DNA of 46,880 bases, taken from Billgrantia lactosivorans (lineage in GTDB: Bacteria; Pseudomonadota; Gammaproteobacteria; Pseudomonadales; Halomonadaceae). Below the pieces are notes generated by a model that had not been told where the DNA came from, did not search any database, and was given only the letters and a program-made list of their open reading frames with translations. The position numbers were made by a program, and so were the translations under genes. Positions 19,723 through 27,449 of this stretch are shown piece after piece; position 1 is the stretch's first letter; each line of letters starts with the position of its first letter. Where the stretch lies: assembly GCF_003254665.1 (NCBI RefSeq), contig NZ_QHGY01000018.1, positions 300 to 47,179 on the forward strand. The letters are read 5' to 3'.

Positions 19723-20577
19723 TCAGCGCGCTGCCAGAGCACCGTCCAGGTTGTCGAGGATTCTCAGGCACGGGGCGGCCTGGTTGAGGGTATAGAAGTG
19801 CAGGCCCGGGGCGCCACCCTCGAGCAGACGCTGGCACAGGCGCGACACCACCTCCGTGCCGAACTCGGCGATGGCATCGCTGTCGTCGCCGTAGGCCTCG
19901 AGCTGCTTGCGGATCCAGCGCGGGATCTCGGCACCGCAAGCGTCGGAGAACCGGGCCAGCTTGGTGTAGTTGGTGATCGGCATGATACCGGGCACGATGG
20001 GCGCCTCGACGCCCAGTTCCCGGGCGCGCTCGACGAAGTGGAAGTAGGCGTCAGCGGAGAAGAAGTACTGGGTGATGGCCAGGTTGGCCCCGGCCTTGAC
20101 CTTGCGCGCAAAGTTCTCGAGGTCGCGCTCGAAGCTCGGCGCCTGGGGGTGGGATTCGGGGTAGGCCGCCACGGCGATCTCGAAGTGGTCGCCGGTTTCC
20201 TCGCGAATGAACTCCACCAGCTCGTTGGCGTAGCGCAGCTCGCCGATGCCGCCCATGCCCGAAGGCAGGTCGCCACGCAGCGCCACCAGGCTGTCGATGC
20301 CCTCCTCGCGGTACTGGGCCAGCAGGTCGCGCAGCTGGGCCTTCTCGCTGCCGATGCAGGAGAGGTGCGGGGCCGTGGTGATGCCGGACTCGCGAACGCT
20401 CCTCACGGTGTGCAGCGTGCGTCCCTGGGTCGAACCGCCGGCCCCGTAGGTAACCGAGAAGAAGCGCGGCCGGTGCTCGGCGAGCGCATCACGCACCCCC
20501 ATCAGCTTCTCGCGCCCCGCTTCGGTGTTGGGGGGAAAGAACTCGAAACTGATGCCCAGCGGGTACGGCGTGCTCAT
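19723..20577 (-). CDS. metF: 5,10-methylenetetrahydrofolate reductase
   Basis: A 284-residue cytosolic FAD enzyme reducing 5,10-methylene- to 5-methyl-tetrahydrofolate, the methyl donor for methionine synthesis; E. coli MetF has 296 residues. The N-terminal signature SFEFFPPNTEAGREKL, the FAD/folate segment FFSVTYGAGGST and ALRGDLPSG are all present, and AITQYFFSADAYFHFVE lies in the barrel. The ATG at 20577 begins the conserved N-terminus. With ahcY and metK nearby it completes much of the activated methyl cycle. The roughly 360-base upstream gap (20578-20940) shows no riboswitch that I recognise. Confidence 0.95.
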   Translation of the reverse strand: MSTPYPLGISFEFFPPNTEAGREKLMGVRDALAEHRPRFFSVTYGAGGSTQGRTLHTVRSVRESGITTAPHLSCIGSEKAQLRDLLAQYREEGIDSLVALRGDLPSGMGGIGELRYANELVEFIREETGDHFEIAVAAYPESHPQAPSFERDLENFARKVKAGANLAITQYFFSADAYFHFVERARELGVEAPIVPGIMPITNYTKLARFSDACGAEIPRWIRKQLEAYGDDSDAIAEFGTEVVSRLCQRLLEGGAPGLHFYTLNQAAPCLRILDNLDGALAAR

Positions 20578-20940
20578 GAAGGATTCTCTCTCTGTGACAG
20601 GCACCGCTCACGGCGTCGCTCTCGGGCTTCGGCCTGAACGTGCGGTCGTATCGACGATTTCCAGCATTCTGCCGCCCCGGCCGTCGGCTGACCAATGAAA
20701 AGTTTCACACCGCCCCATGAGCGTCGATCATACAGGCCGCCCTGGGGAGTGCGCTGCGGCGGCACGATTCGCTCGCAGGCAATGCCAGCGAACGACGGCA
20801 AGACGCTTAACTTCGCTAACAAAAAGTCGCGGCTGTCGCATTGACCCCGGCCGCCGTGGCGACGACGCTGAACTCGAGTGACTGCCACGCTTGGGCAAGG
20901 AGCGCCCCGGCTGGAACCGAACTGGATGAGGAGGGTTGCC

Positions 20941-21252
20941 ATGACGCAGGACCTCATGACCGGCACCGCCGTGTTCGACGACGAGGGCAAGCAGGTCGGC
21001 AAGGTGGCCGACGTCAGCGATGTCGAGAAGGTAGGCATCATCACCGAGACCGGAAGCCGCTTCTGGGTGCCGAAGCAGCTGATCGCCTACCGCGACAGGC
21101 GCTGGATGCTGGAGCCAGGCTATGCCGAGATATCGCCCTCCGAGGCCGAGGCACAGCAGGAGGAGCGTGAGCTGGACAAGGCCAACGCGGATACCTTCCC
21201 CGCCAGCGATCCACCCTCCTTCACCCTGGGCGACGAGGGCAAGGGAAGCTGA
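20941..21252 (+). CDS. PRC-barrel-like small protein
   Basis: A 103-residue soluble protein. Residues about 6-55 (TAVFDDEGKQVGKVADVSDV...) look like a PRC-barrel or DUF2171-type beta-barrel. The C-terminal tail has DKANADTFPASDPPS, a short motif seen at the end of many small bacterial stress-associated proteins. GGAGGG precedes the ATG at 20941 closely. A short disordered protein follows after 28 bases. PRC barrels bind proteins or RNA in other contexts; the role here is unknown. Confidence 0.7.
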   Translation: MTQDLMTGTAVFDDEGKQVGKVADVSDVEKVGIITETGSRFWVPKQLIAYRDRRWMLEPGYAEISPSEAEAQQEERELDKANADTFPASDPPSFTLGDEGKGS

Positions 21253-21280
21253 CCTCCACGCGGAGCACAAGGAGAGCGAC

Positions 21281-21625
21281 ATGGAACGACCACGCCAGGA
21301 CCGCTCCGGCACGCAGAGCACCGAGATTCCGGAATCGCAGCGCGAGACCCTGCGCGACGGGGCGCGGCGGCTGACCGAGCGCGACACTCCCGACGAGGCC
21401 GCCGCCGGTCACAAGGGCGGACGCCACGCTTCCGCCCAGGACGACGTCTACCGGCCCGATGCCAACGTCGACGACCAGAAGCACAGTGCCAAGAAGCCGG
21501 GCATCGACACCCGCCGCGAGACGACGCCGGTACGCGGTGCGCAAGTGGCCGGTGACAAGACCGCCCACAAGGAGAACATCGACGACCAGGCCGAACGCGC
21601 CAGGTCGAGCCGCCGCAACGGCTGA
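21281..21625 (+). CDS. hydrophilic disordered protein, unknown
   Basis: A 114-residue protein made almost wholly of charged and polar residues, with no hydrophobic core, membrane segment or cysteine. Blocks such as RRLTERDTPDEAAAGHKGGR and VDDQKHSAKKPGIDTRRE suggest intrinsic disorder, a property of desiccation- and salt-stress proteins. GGAG lies 7 bases before the ATG at 21281. It follows the PRC-barrel gene closely and is probably cotranscribed. I do not recognise a family. Confidence 0.6.
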   Translation: MERPRQDRSGTQSTEIPESQRETLRDGARRLTERDTPDEAAAGHKGGRHASAQDDVYRPDANVDDQKHSAKKPGIDTRRETTPVRGAQVAGDKTAHKENIDDQAERARSSRRNG

Positions 21626-21716
21626 CGCCCGCTCCGCGCCTGGGTCGTCCCTGTCGGGCTGACAGCCGCTCTGCCGCCAGGCATGATAGCGGCTTTCGGC
21701 GAGGGGAAGACGCGCG

Positions 21717-22646
21717 ATGATCGACCCAGGCGCACTGTTGGGCCCACTCTGGACCTTGCTGGCCTTCGTCGGCCTGGGCTGGCTCGCCGCCCGGCGGCTG
21801 GCGATCGACCCGCGCCCCATCGCCACCCTGCTGATCTACCTCATCGCTCCGCTGACCTTCTTCCGTGGCCTGTTGCTGGGCGGACCCACGCCCGACTACC
21901 TGCTGCTGACGCTGGCCCTCTTCCTGCTGGCAAGCCTCGTGGCGGCCCTCATCAACCCCCTGGCGCGGCGTTTCCTCTCGCCCCAGGAGAGCGCCGTGCT
22001 GGCCTTCTCCTCCGGCACCGGCAACACCGGCTACTTCGGCCTGCCGATCGCCATGATCCTGCTGCCGCCCGAGGGGGTGACGCTGTATCTCTTCTGCATC
22101 CTCGGCGTGACGCTCTACGAGTTCACGGTGGGCTTCTACCTCAGCGCGCGCGGCCGCTTCTCGGTGCGCGAGAGCCTGGCCAAGATCGCCCGGCTACCGC
22201 TGATCTACGCCTTTCTCGCCGCGTTGCTGGTCAGCGGGCTCGGCATGACCCTGCCGGATGCGCTGATGGAAAGCCTGGCGGTGTTTCCGTCCACCTATAC
22301 GCTGCTCGGCATGATGATCATCGGCATGACCCTGGGGCGGGTTGCGATTCGCGAGATCGACCTGCGCTTCATGGCCGGCTGCGTGGCGATCCGCTACCTG
22401 CTGTGGCCCTGGCTGATGCTGGCCGTGGTGACGCTGCTCAATACGCTGCTGCCGCTTTCCGACGATCTGGCCCTGGCGCTGCTGCTGCTCGGTGTGGTGC
22501 CGATGGCCGCCAATGTGGTGGTAGTCGCCATGGAGCTCGGCATCAAGCCGGAGAAGGGCGCCCTGGCGGTGCTGGTCACCACCCTGGCCGCGCCGCTGCT
22601 GATCCCGCTCTACCTGACGCTGCTGATGCCACTGGCCGGGCTCTAG
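21717..22646 (+). CDS. AEC family transporter
   Basis: A 309-residue membrane protein with about ten hydrophobic segments in two halves. SGTGNTGYFGLPIA (about residues 98-111) is the AEC (auxin efflux carrier) signature in the broken helix of the first half, and VVPMAANVVVVAMELG is its counterpart in the second half. Bacterial members include malonate and other carboxylate carriers. The substrate is unknown here. The gene stands alone between the small stress-type proteins and a DUF6152 pair. Confidence 0.88.
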   Translation: MIDPGALLGPLWTLLAFVGLGWLAARRLAIDPRPIATLLIYLIAPLTFFRGLLLGGPTPDYLLLTLALFLLASLVAALINPLARRFLSPQESAVLAFSSGTGNTGYFGLPIAMILLPPEGVTLYLFCILGVTLYEFTVGFYLSARGRFSVRESLAKIARLPLIYAFLAALLVSGLGMTLPDALMESLAVFPSTYTLLGMMIIGMTLGRVAIREIDLRFMAGCVAIRYLLWPWLMLAVVTLLNTLLPLSDDLALALLLLGVVPMAANVVVVAMELGIKPEKGALAVLVTTLAAPLLIPLYLTLLMPLAGL

Positions 22647-22714
22647 CCGCTCGGTCTTGCACGCCGTGCCGACGGAGCTAGCCTGAAGGAAGATAGCATC
22701 AGGAGGAACCGATC

Positions 22715-23065
22715 ATGCAGCGCCAGGCAAGGTGGCTGTTGGCCATCGTCATAGCACTCTTTCTCGCGCCCGCCCAGGCCCACCATGGCTGGACCGGCGG
22801 CGAGACCATCGAGATCGAGGGGTCGATCACCCAGGTACGCCTGGGCAACCCGCACGGCGAAGTCGAGCTGGACGTGGACGGCGAAACCTGGACGGTGGAG
22901 GTCGGCCAGCCCTGGCGCAACGAGCGCGCGGGGCTCGCCGAGGGCGATCTGGCCGAAGGCGTCGAGCTGCGCGTCTCCGGCGAGCGTGCCGGCGAGCGAC
23001 GGCTCAAGGCCGAGCAGCTGTGGATCGACGGCGATCACTACGTGCTCTACCCGGGCAGGATCTGA
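22715..23065 (+). CDS. exported DUF6152-type protein
   Basis: A 116-residue protein with a signal peptide (about 1-22, cleavage after AQA) directly followed by HHGWTGGETIEIEG, the histidine pair typical of DUF6152 proteins. The remainder is a predicted small beta-barrel (OB-like) with VELDVDGETWTVEVGQPWRN. AGGAGG precedes the ATG. The gene is followed after 9 bases by a small membrane protein, a recurrent pairing. Function is unknown; the exposed histidines suggest metal binding but this is inference. Confidence 0.75.
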   Translation: MQRQARWLLAIVIALFLAPAQAHHGWTGGETIEIEGSITQVRLGNPHGEVELDVDGETWTVEVGQPWRNERAGLAEGDLAEGVELRVSGERAGERRLKAEQLWIDGDHYVLYPGRI

Positions 23066-23074
23066 GCGAGCGCG

Positions 23075-23539
23075 GTGACCACCCTGCTGGCCTGGCTGGG
23101 CGAGAACGCTCTGGCCGAGTGGATGCGCCTGTCACGCTGGGGCTATGCGGCGGTCAACGCCCTCCACGTGCTGGGCGTCTCCCTGCTGCTCGGCGCCATC
23201 GTGTCGCTCGACCTGCGTCTGCTGGGCTGGCGGCGTCAGCTGCCGCTACAGACGCTGGCACGGCTGCTGCAACCGGTAGCGATCGGCGGATTGGTCTTGG
23301 CCATGGCCGCGGGCACCCTGCTGTTCCTCGCCGACCCCACCGGTTACGCCGGCATGACGCTGTTCCGCCTCAAGCTGGGGCTGATTGGCCTGGCCGTGGC
23401 CAATGCCCTGCTGCTCAACCTCGGCCCGGGGCTGGCGGCCGCCACGCCCCGGCGCTTGCGCCTGGCCGGGCTGCTGTCACTGCTGCTGTGGCCAGCGACG
23501 CTGCTCGCCGGGCGCTTCCTCGCCTTCCTGGACGCGTGA
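23075..23539 (+). CDS. small four-helix membrane protein
   Basis: A 154-residue integral membrane protein with about four hydrophobic helices. The first carries a histidine in NALHVLGVSLLLGA, as in DUF6644/DUF2214-type proteins found beside DUF6152 genes. The GTG at 23075 is the start, 9 bases after the previous stop. It may form a unit with the exported protein. A heme or metal role is possible but unproven. Confidence 0.7.
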   Translation: MTTLLAWLGENALAEWMRLSRWGYAAVNALHVLGVSLLLGAIVSLDLRLLGWRRQLPLQTLARLLQPVAIGGLVLAMAAGTLLFLADPTGYAGMTLFRLKLGLIGLAVANALLLNLGPGLAAATPRRLRLAGLLSLLLWPATLLAGRFLAFLDA

Positions 23540-23583
23540 CTCGCGGCAGGGGCGATGCGACACCGCGCTCGCCGGGGGTGACG

Positions 23584-23611
23584 CGAGACGCCGCCCGCAG
23601 GCGGCGTCTCG
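23584..23611. terminator. strong hairpin between convergent genes
   Basis: A perfect 12-base stem, CGAGACGCCGCC with GGCGGCGTCTCG, and a 4-base loop, between the ends of the small membrane protein gene (plus) and ahcY (minus). There is no T-run on either strand, so termination may be partial. Confidence 0.6.
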
Positions 23612-23635
23612 TCTCGCGACAGCGCCAGCCCTCGC

Positions 23636-25045
<1,410 letters not shown>

Positions 25046-25054
25046 CGTCTTACT

Positions 25055-25070
25055 CCATTCCGGGGAATGG
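25055..25070 (-). promoter_or_regulatory. anti-Shine-Dalgarno hairpin of SAH switch
   Basis: On the minus strand CCATT(CC) pairs with (GG)AATGG, and the latter includes the first two bases of the ahcY GGAG. The CC at the start of this stem also belongs to the GCGCCC arm of the riboswitch pseudoknot. Pseudoknot and hairpin are therefore partly exclusive, giving a simple expression platform: SAH-bound aptamer frees the ribosome site. This mechanism is inferred. Confidence 0.6.
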
Positions 25071-25150
25071 GCGCCGTTGCGTCTGCGATGTCCCTGCCCG
25101 AGCCTCGCGCAACGGGTCATGCGACCCTTGCACTGCAGCGCCCCTCGGAC
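25067..25150 (-). promoter_or_regulatory. SAH riboswitch upstream of ahcY
   Basis: The minus strand carries the conserved elements in order: CCGAGG, GGCGCTGCA, a variable P2 stem (GTGCAAGGGTC with GACCCGTTGCGC), AGGCTCGG and, after a linker, AACGGCGCCCA. P1 pairs CCGAG with CTCGG. The pseudoknot pairs GGGCGC (plus 25138-25143) with GCGCCC (plus 25069-25074). The usual sequences are GAGCGC and GCGCTC, so a compensatory A-to-G and T-to-C pair has changed while pairing is kept. The aptamer ends about 11 bases before the ahcY Shine-Dalgarno. This is the known SAH-sensing class, an ON switch for SAH recycling. Confidence 0.93.
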
Positions 25151-25252
25151 AGCAGCAACAGGAGGCGACTCGCTCGGAGCCGACCCCTGAGAGTTCACTA
25201 CAGCGGGCGCGGATTTTCAATCGCCCGGAGGATCGGTAACGGCAGCGGGGCG

Positions 25253-25288
25253 AAAAAAAGGGGAGGCGGCCATGGTGGCCGCCTCCCC
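25253..25288 (-). terminator. intrinsic terminator of acidic lipoprotein gene
   Basis: On the minus strand a 12-base stem (GGGGAGGCGGCC with GGCCGCCTCCCC) and a 5-base loop are followed at once by seven Ts. This is a textbook intrinsic terminator 22 bases after the lipoprotein stop codon. It insulates the ahcY riboswitch from upstream transcription. Confidence 0.95.
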
Positions 25289-25310
25289 CGCTGCTCGAAG
25301 AAATCGGAAA

Positions 25311-25769
25311 TTAGGAATCCCGCTCTTCGTCATCCATTTCGTCGCCGGCTTCCTCGAGTTCGTCGGACGCTTCCTCGGTTTCCTCGGCGGCGTCCTCGAC
25401 AGCCTCATCGCTCTCCTCGGCGGCCTCATCCGCCGCCTCGTCACTTTCCTCGGCTGCCTCGTCACCGGCTTCTTCGCTCTCTTCGGCCAGCTCGTCTCCG
25501 GCCTCCTCGAGCGACTCCCCGGCTTCCTCGGTCTCTTCGGCCGCCTCGTCGCCGGCCTCCTCGGCTTCGTCGGAGGCGGCCTCCCCGGCATCCTCCAGAT
25601 CGTCGCCGGCCTCCTCGAGCTCTTCACCGGTATCGTCGGAGGATTGCTGTTCGGTAGCCGTGTCGTTGGTGGTGTCGGTATCGGCGGCGTCGTCGTCATC
25701 GCCACAACCGGCCAGCAGAGCGCCTGAGAGTATGAGCGATGCGATCAAACCAATCTTTCGCTGTTCCAT
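25311..25769 (-). CDS. acidic repeat lipoprotein, unknown function
   Basis: A 152-residue predicted lipoprotein. A signal peptide ends in the lipobox LLAGC with C22, followed by GDDDD, which disfavours nothing in particular but suggests an envelope-anchored protein. Residues 50-146 consist only of small and acidic residues with periodic spacing: 11-residue units of the form AEESxEAxDEA (about residues 77-137) alternate with 7-residue units EEAGDEL/M. Hendecad and heptad mixing suggests an extended helix or coiled coil. There are almost no basic residues after the signal peptide. AGGAGG lies 7 bases before the ATG at 25769. I do not recognise a family; similar low-complexity acidic lipoproteins may be specific to halophiles. 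Confidence 0.75.
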   Translation of the reverse strand: MEQRKIGLIASLILSGALLAGCGDDDDAADTDTTNDTATEQQSSDDTGEELEEAGDDLEDAGEAASDEAEEAGDEAAEETEEAGESLEEAGDELAEESEEAGDEAAEESDEAADEAAEESDEAVEDAAEETEEASDELEEAGDEMDDEERDS

Positions 25770-25922
25770 GCTACTTCCTCCTATGTTCATGCGATAGACA
25801 GCCACTGTGCCTTTCCAGAGTAGCTGGATTTTCAGCGGCACAACAAATGGTCCGCCCCCAAGTCGCACGCCCCGCGGCCAAGCGAGACGGCGCGACTGGC
25901 GGCGAACGCGCGGCTTGGCGAC

Positions 25923-27143
25923 CTAGAGACCGGCGGCCTGGCGCAGCGCCGCGGCGCGGTCGGTGCGCTCCCAGGGGAAGGCGGTGAAGGTCTCGGTGTG
26001 CTCCTGCCCGTTGGTATCCTTCCAGCTGTAGCTCGCCTCGAAGGGCTCGCGGCCGAAATGGCCGTAGGCGGCGGTGAGCTGGTACATGGGGTGGAGCAGG
26101 TCGAGCATGCGGGTGATGGCGTAGGGGCGCAGGTCGAAATGCTCGCGCACCAGCTCGATGATGCGCGCCTCGTCGACCTTGCCGGTACCGAAGGTGTTGA
26201 TCGACACCGAGGTCGGCTCGGCCACGCCGATGGCATAGGAGACCTGGATCTCGCACTTGTCGGCAAGACCGGCCGCGACCACGTTCTTGGCCACGTAGCG
26301 CCCGGCATAGGCGGCGCTGCGATCGACCTTGGAGGGGTCCTTGCCGGAGAAGGCCCCGCCGCCGTGGCGCGCCATGCCGCCGTAGGTGTCGACGATGATC
26401 TTGCGCCCGGTCAGGCCGCAATCGCCCACCGGGCCGCCGATGACGAACTTGCCGGTGGGATTGATGTGGAACTGGGTCGACTCCGTGAGCCACTCGGCGG
26501 GGATCACCTCCTCGATGATCTCGCGCTTGACCATGCGCCGCAGCTCCTGCTGGTCGATCTCCGGTGCGTGCTGGGTCGACAGCACCACCGCCTCGACGCC
26601 GCAGGGTTGCCCCGACTGGTCGTAGCGAAAGGTGATCTGGCTCTTGGCATCGGGACGCAGCCACGGCAGCAGACCGTGCTTGCGCAGCTCGGCCTGGCGC
26701 TCCACCAGGCGGTGGGCGTAGTGGATCGGTGCGGGCATGAACGAATCGGTCTCGTTGGTGGCGTAGCCGAACATCAGGCCCTGGTCCCCCGCGCCCTGAT
26801 CCTCCGGTCGACTGCGATCCACGCCCTGGGCGATATCCACGCTCTGCTTGCCGATCAGGTTGAGCACGCCGCAGGTCTCGCCGTCGAAGCCCACTTCCGA
26901 GGAGGTGTAGCCGATGTCGATGATCACCTTGCGCACCAGCTCCTCGAGATCGACCCAGGCCGAGGTGGAGATCTCGCCGGCGACGATGGCCACGCCGGTC
27001 TTGACCAGCGTCTCGCAGGCCACCCGGGCGTGCTTGTCGCGGGCGATGATGGCATCCAGCACCGCATCGGAGATCTGGTCGGCGATCTTGTCCGGATGCC
27101 CCTCGGACACGGATTCGGAAGTGAACAGGGAGTATTCGCTCAT
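25923..27143 (-). CDS. metK: S-adenosylmethionine synthetase
   Basis: A 406-residue cytosolic enzyme that makes S-adenosylmethionine from methionine and ATP. GHPDKIADQISDAVLDA at the N-terminus, GAGDQGLMFGYATNE (family hexapeptide) and GGGAFSGKDPSKVDRSAAYA (second signature) are all intact. The ATG at 27143 starts MSEYSLFTSESVSEGHPDK, the conserved N-terminus. No SAM riboswitch was recognised in the 306-base gap shared with the divergent tkt gene. Confidence 0.97.
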   Translation of the reverse strand: MSEYSLFTSESVSEGHPDKIADQISDAVLDAIIARDKHARVACETLVKTGVAIVAGEISTSAWVDLEELVRKVIIDIGYTSSEVGFDGETCGVLNLIGKQSVDIAQGVDRSRPEDQGAGDQGLMFGYATNETDSFMPAPIHYAHRLVERQAELRKHGLLPWLRPDAKSQITFRYDQSGQPCGVEAVVLSTQHAPEIDQQELRRMVKREIIEEVIPAEWLTESTQFHINPTGKFVIGGPVGDCGLTGRKIIVDTYGGMARHGGGAFSGKDPSKVDRSAAYAGRYVAKNVVAAGLADKCEIQVSYAIGVAEPTSVSINTFGTGKVDEARIIELVREHFDLRPYAITRMLDLLHPMYQLTAAYGHFGREPFEASYSWKDTNGQEHTETFTAFPWERTDRAAALRQAAGL

Positions 27144-27301
27144 GCGTGTCGACCCTTCTGTGTATCGGCAAAGCGCAGCGGCGCCGTCGAACTTGGAACG
27201 ACGACCCTCGAGCTGCATCGCGCCCGGACTACTGCCCGCCGGGCACGCAGCGGCGTGGAGCCCGAGTTTACATGGTGCCGGCAGATGGTGGCACCCGTCA
27301 T

Positions 27302-27330
27302 TTGCTGCCCGGCGGCAAGTCGGCGACAAT
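27302..27330 (+). promoter_or_regulatory. candidate sigma-70 promoter of tkt
   Basis: TTGCTG, a 17-base spacer and GACAAT lie about 120 bases upstream of tkt in the 27144-27449 gap. The -10 box matches four of six consensus bases. No other element was recognised in this gap; the metK promoter on the opposite strand was not located. Confidence 0.4.
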
Positions 27331-27449
27331 AGGCGGCCGAATTCGACCGCGCCGTACCTTCCTGCGGCGCCCAGCCAGAACGCTACCGGCAGGCCCGGCG
27401 GGCCGCCGATGTCTTGCCCCATTCTGCCGCAGGCGAGGAGCTAACCCAA

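Noticed and set aside
20696..20707. TGAA-N4-TTCA upstream of metF, resembling a MetR box
   Set aside because: The MetR consensus has five bases between the half-sites; here there are four, and no second copy is present.
20913..20937. GGAAC...GTT spacing like an EcfG general stress promoter before the PRC-barrel gene
   Set aside because: EcfG promoters belong to alphaproteobacteria; the spacing is also off and the GTT overlaps the ribosome binding region.
25272..25727. A plus-strand frame that looks like a hydrophobic membrane protein
   Set aside because: It is the exact complement of the acidic repeat lipoprotein; reverse-reading Glu/Asp/Ala codons yields Leu/Phe/Val/Gly. The minus frame has a signal peptide, ribosome site and terminator.
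27289..27308. TGGCAC followed by TTGCT upstream of tkt, suggesting a sigma-54 site
   Set aside because: The distance between the GG and GC doublets is 12 and not 10 bases, which sigma-54 does not tolerate.
27144..27449. Search for a SAM riboswitch upstream of metK
   Set aside because: No arrangement of SAM-binding consensus elements was recognised; only the ahcY leader shows a riboswitch.
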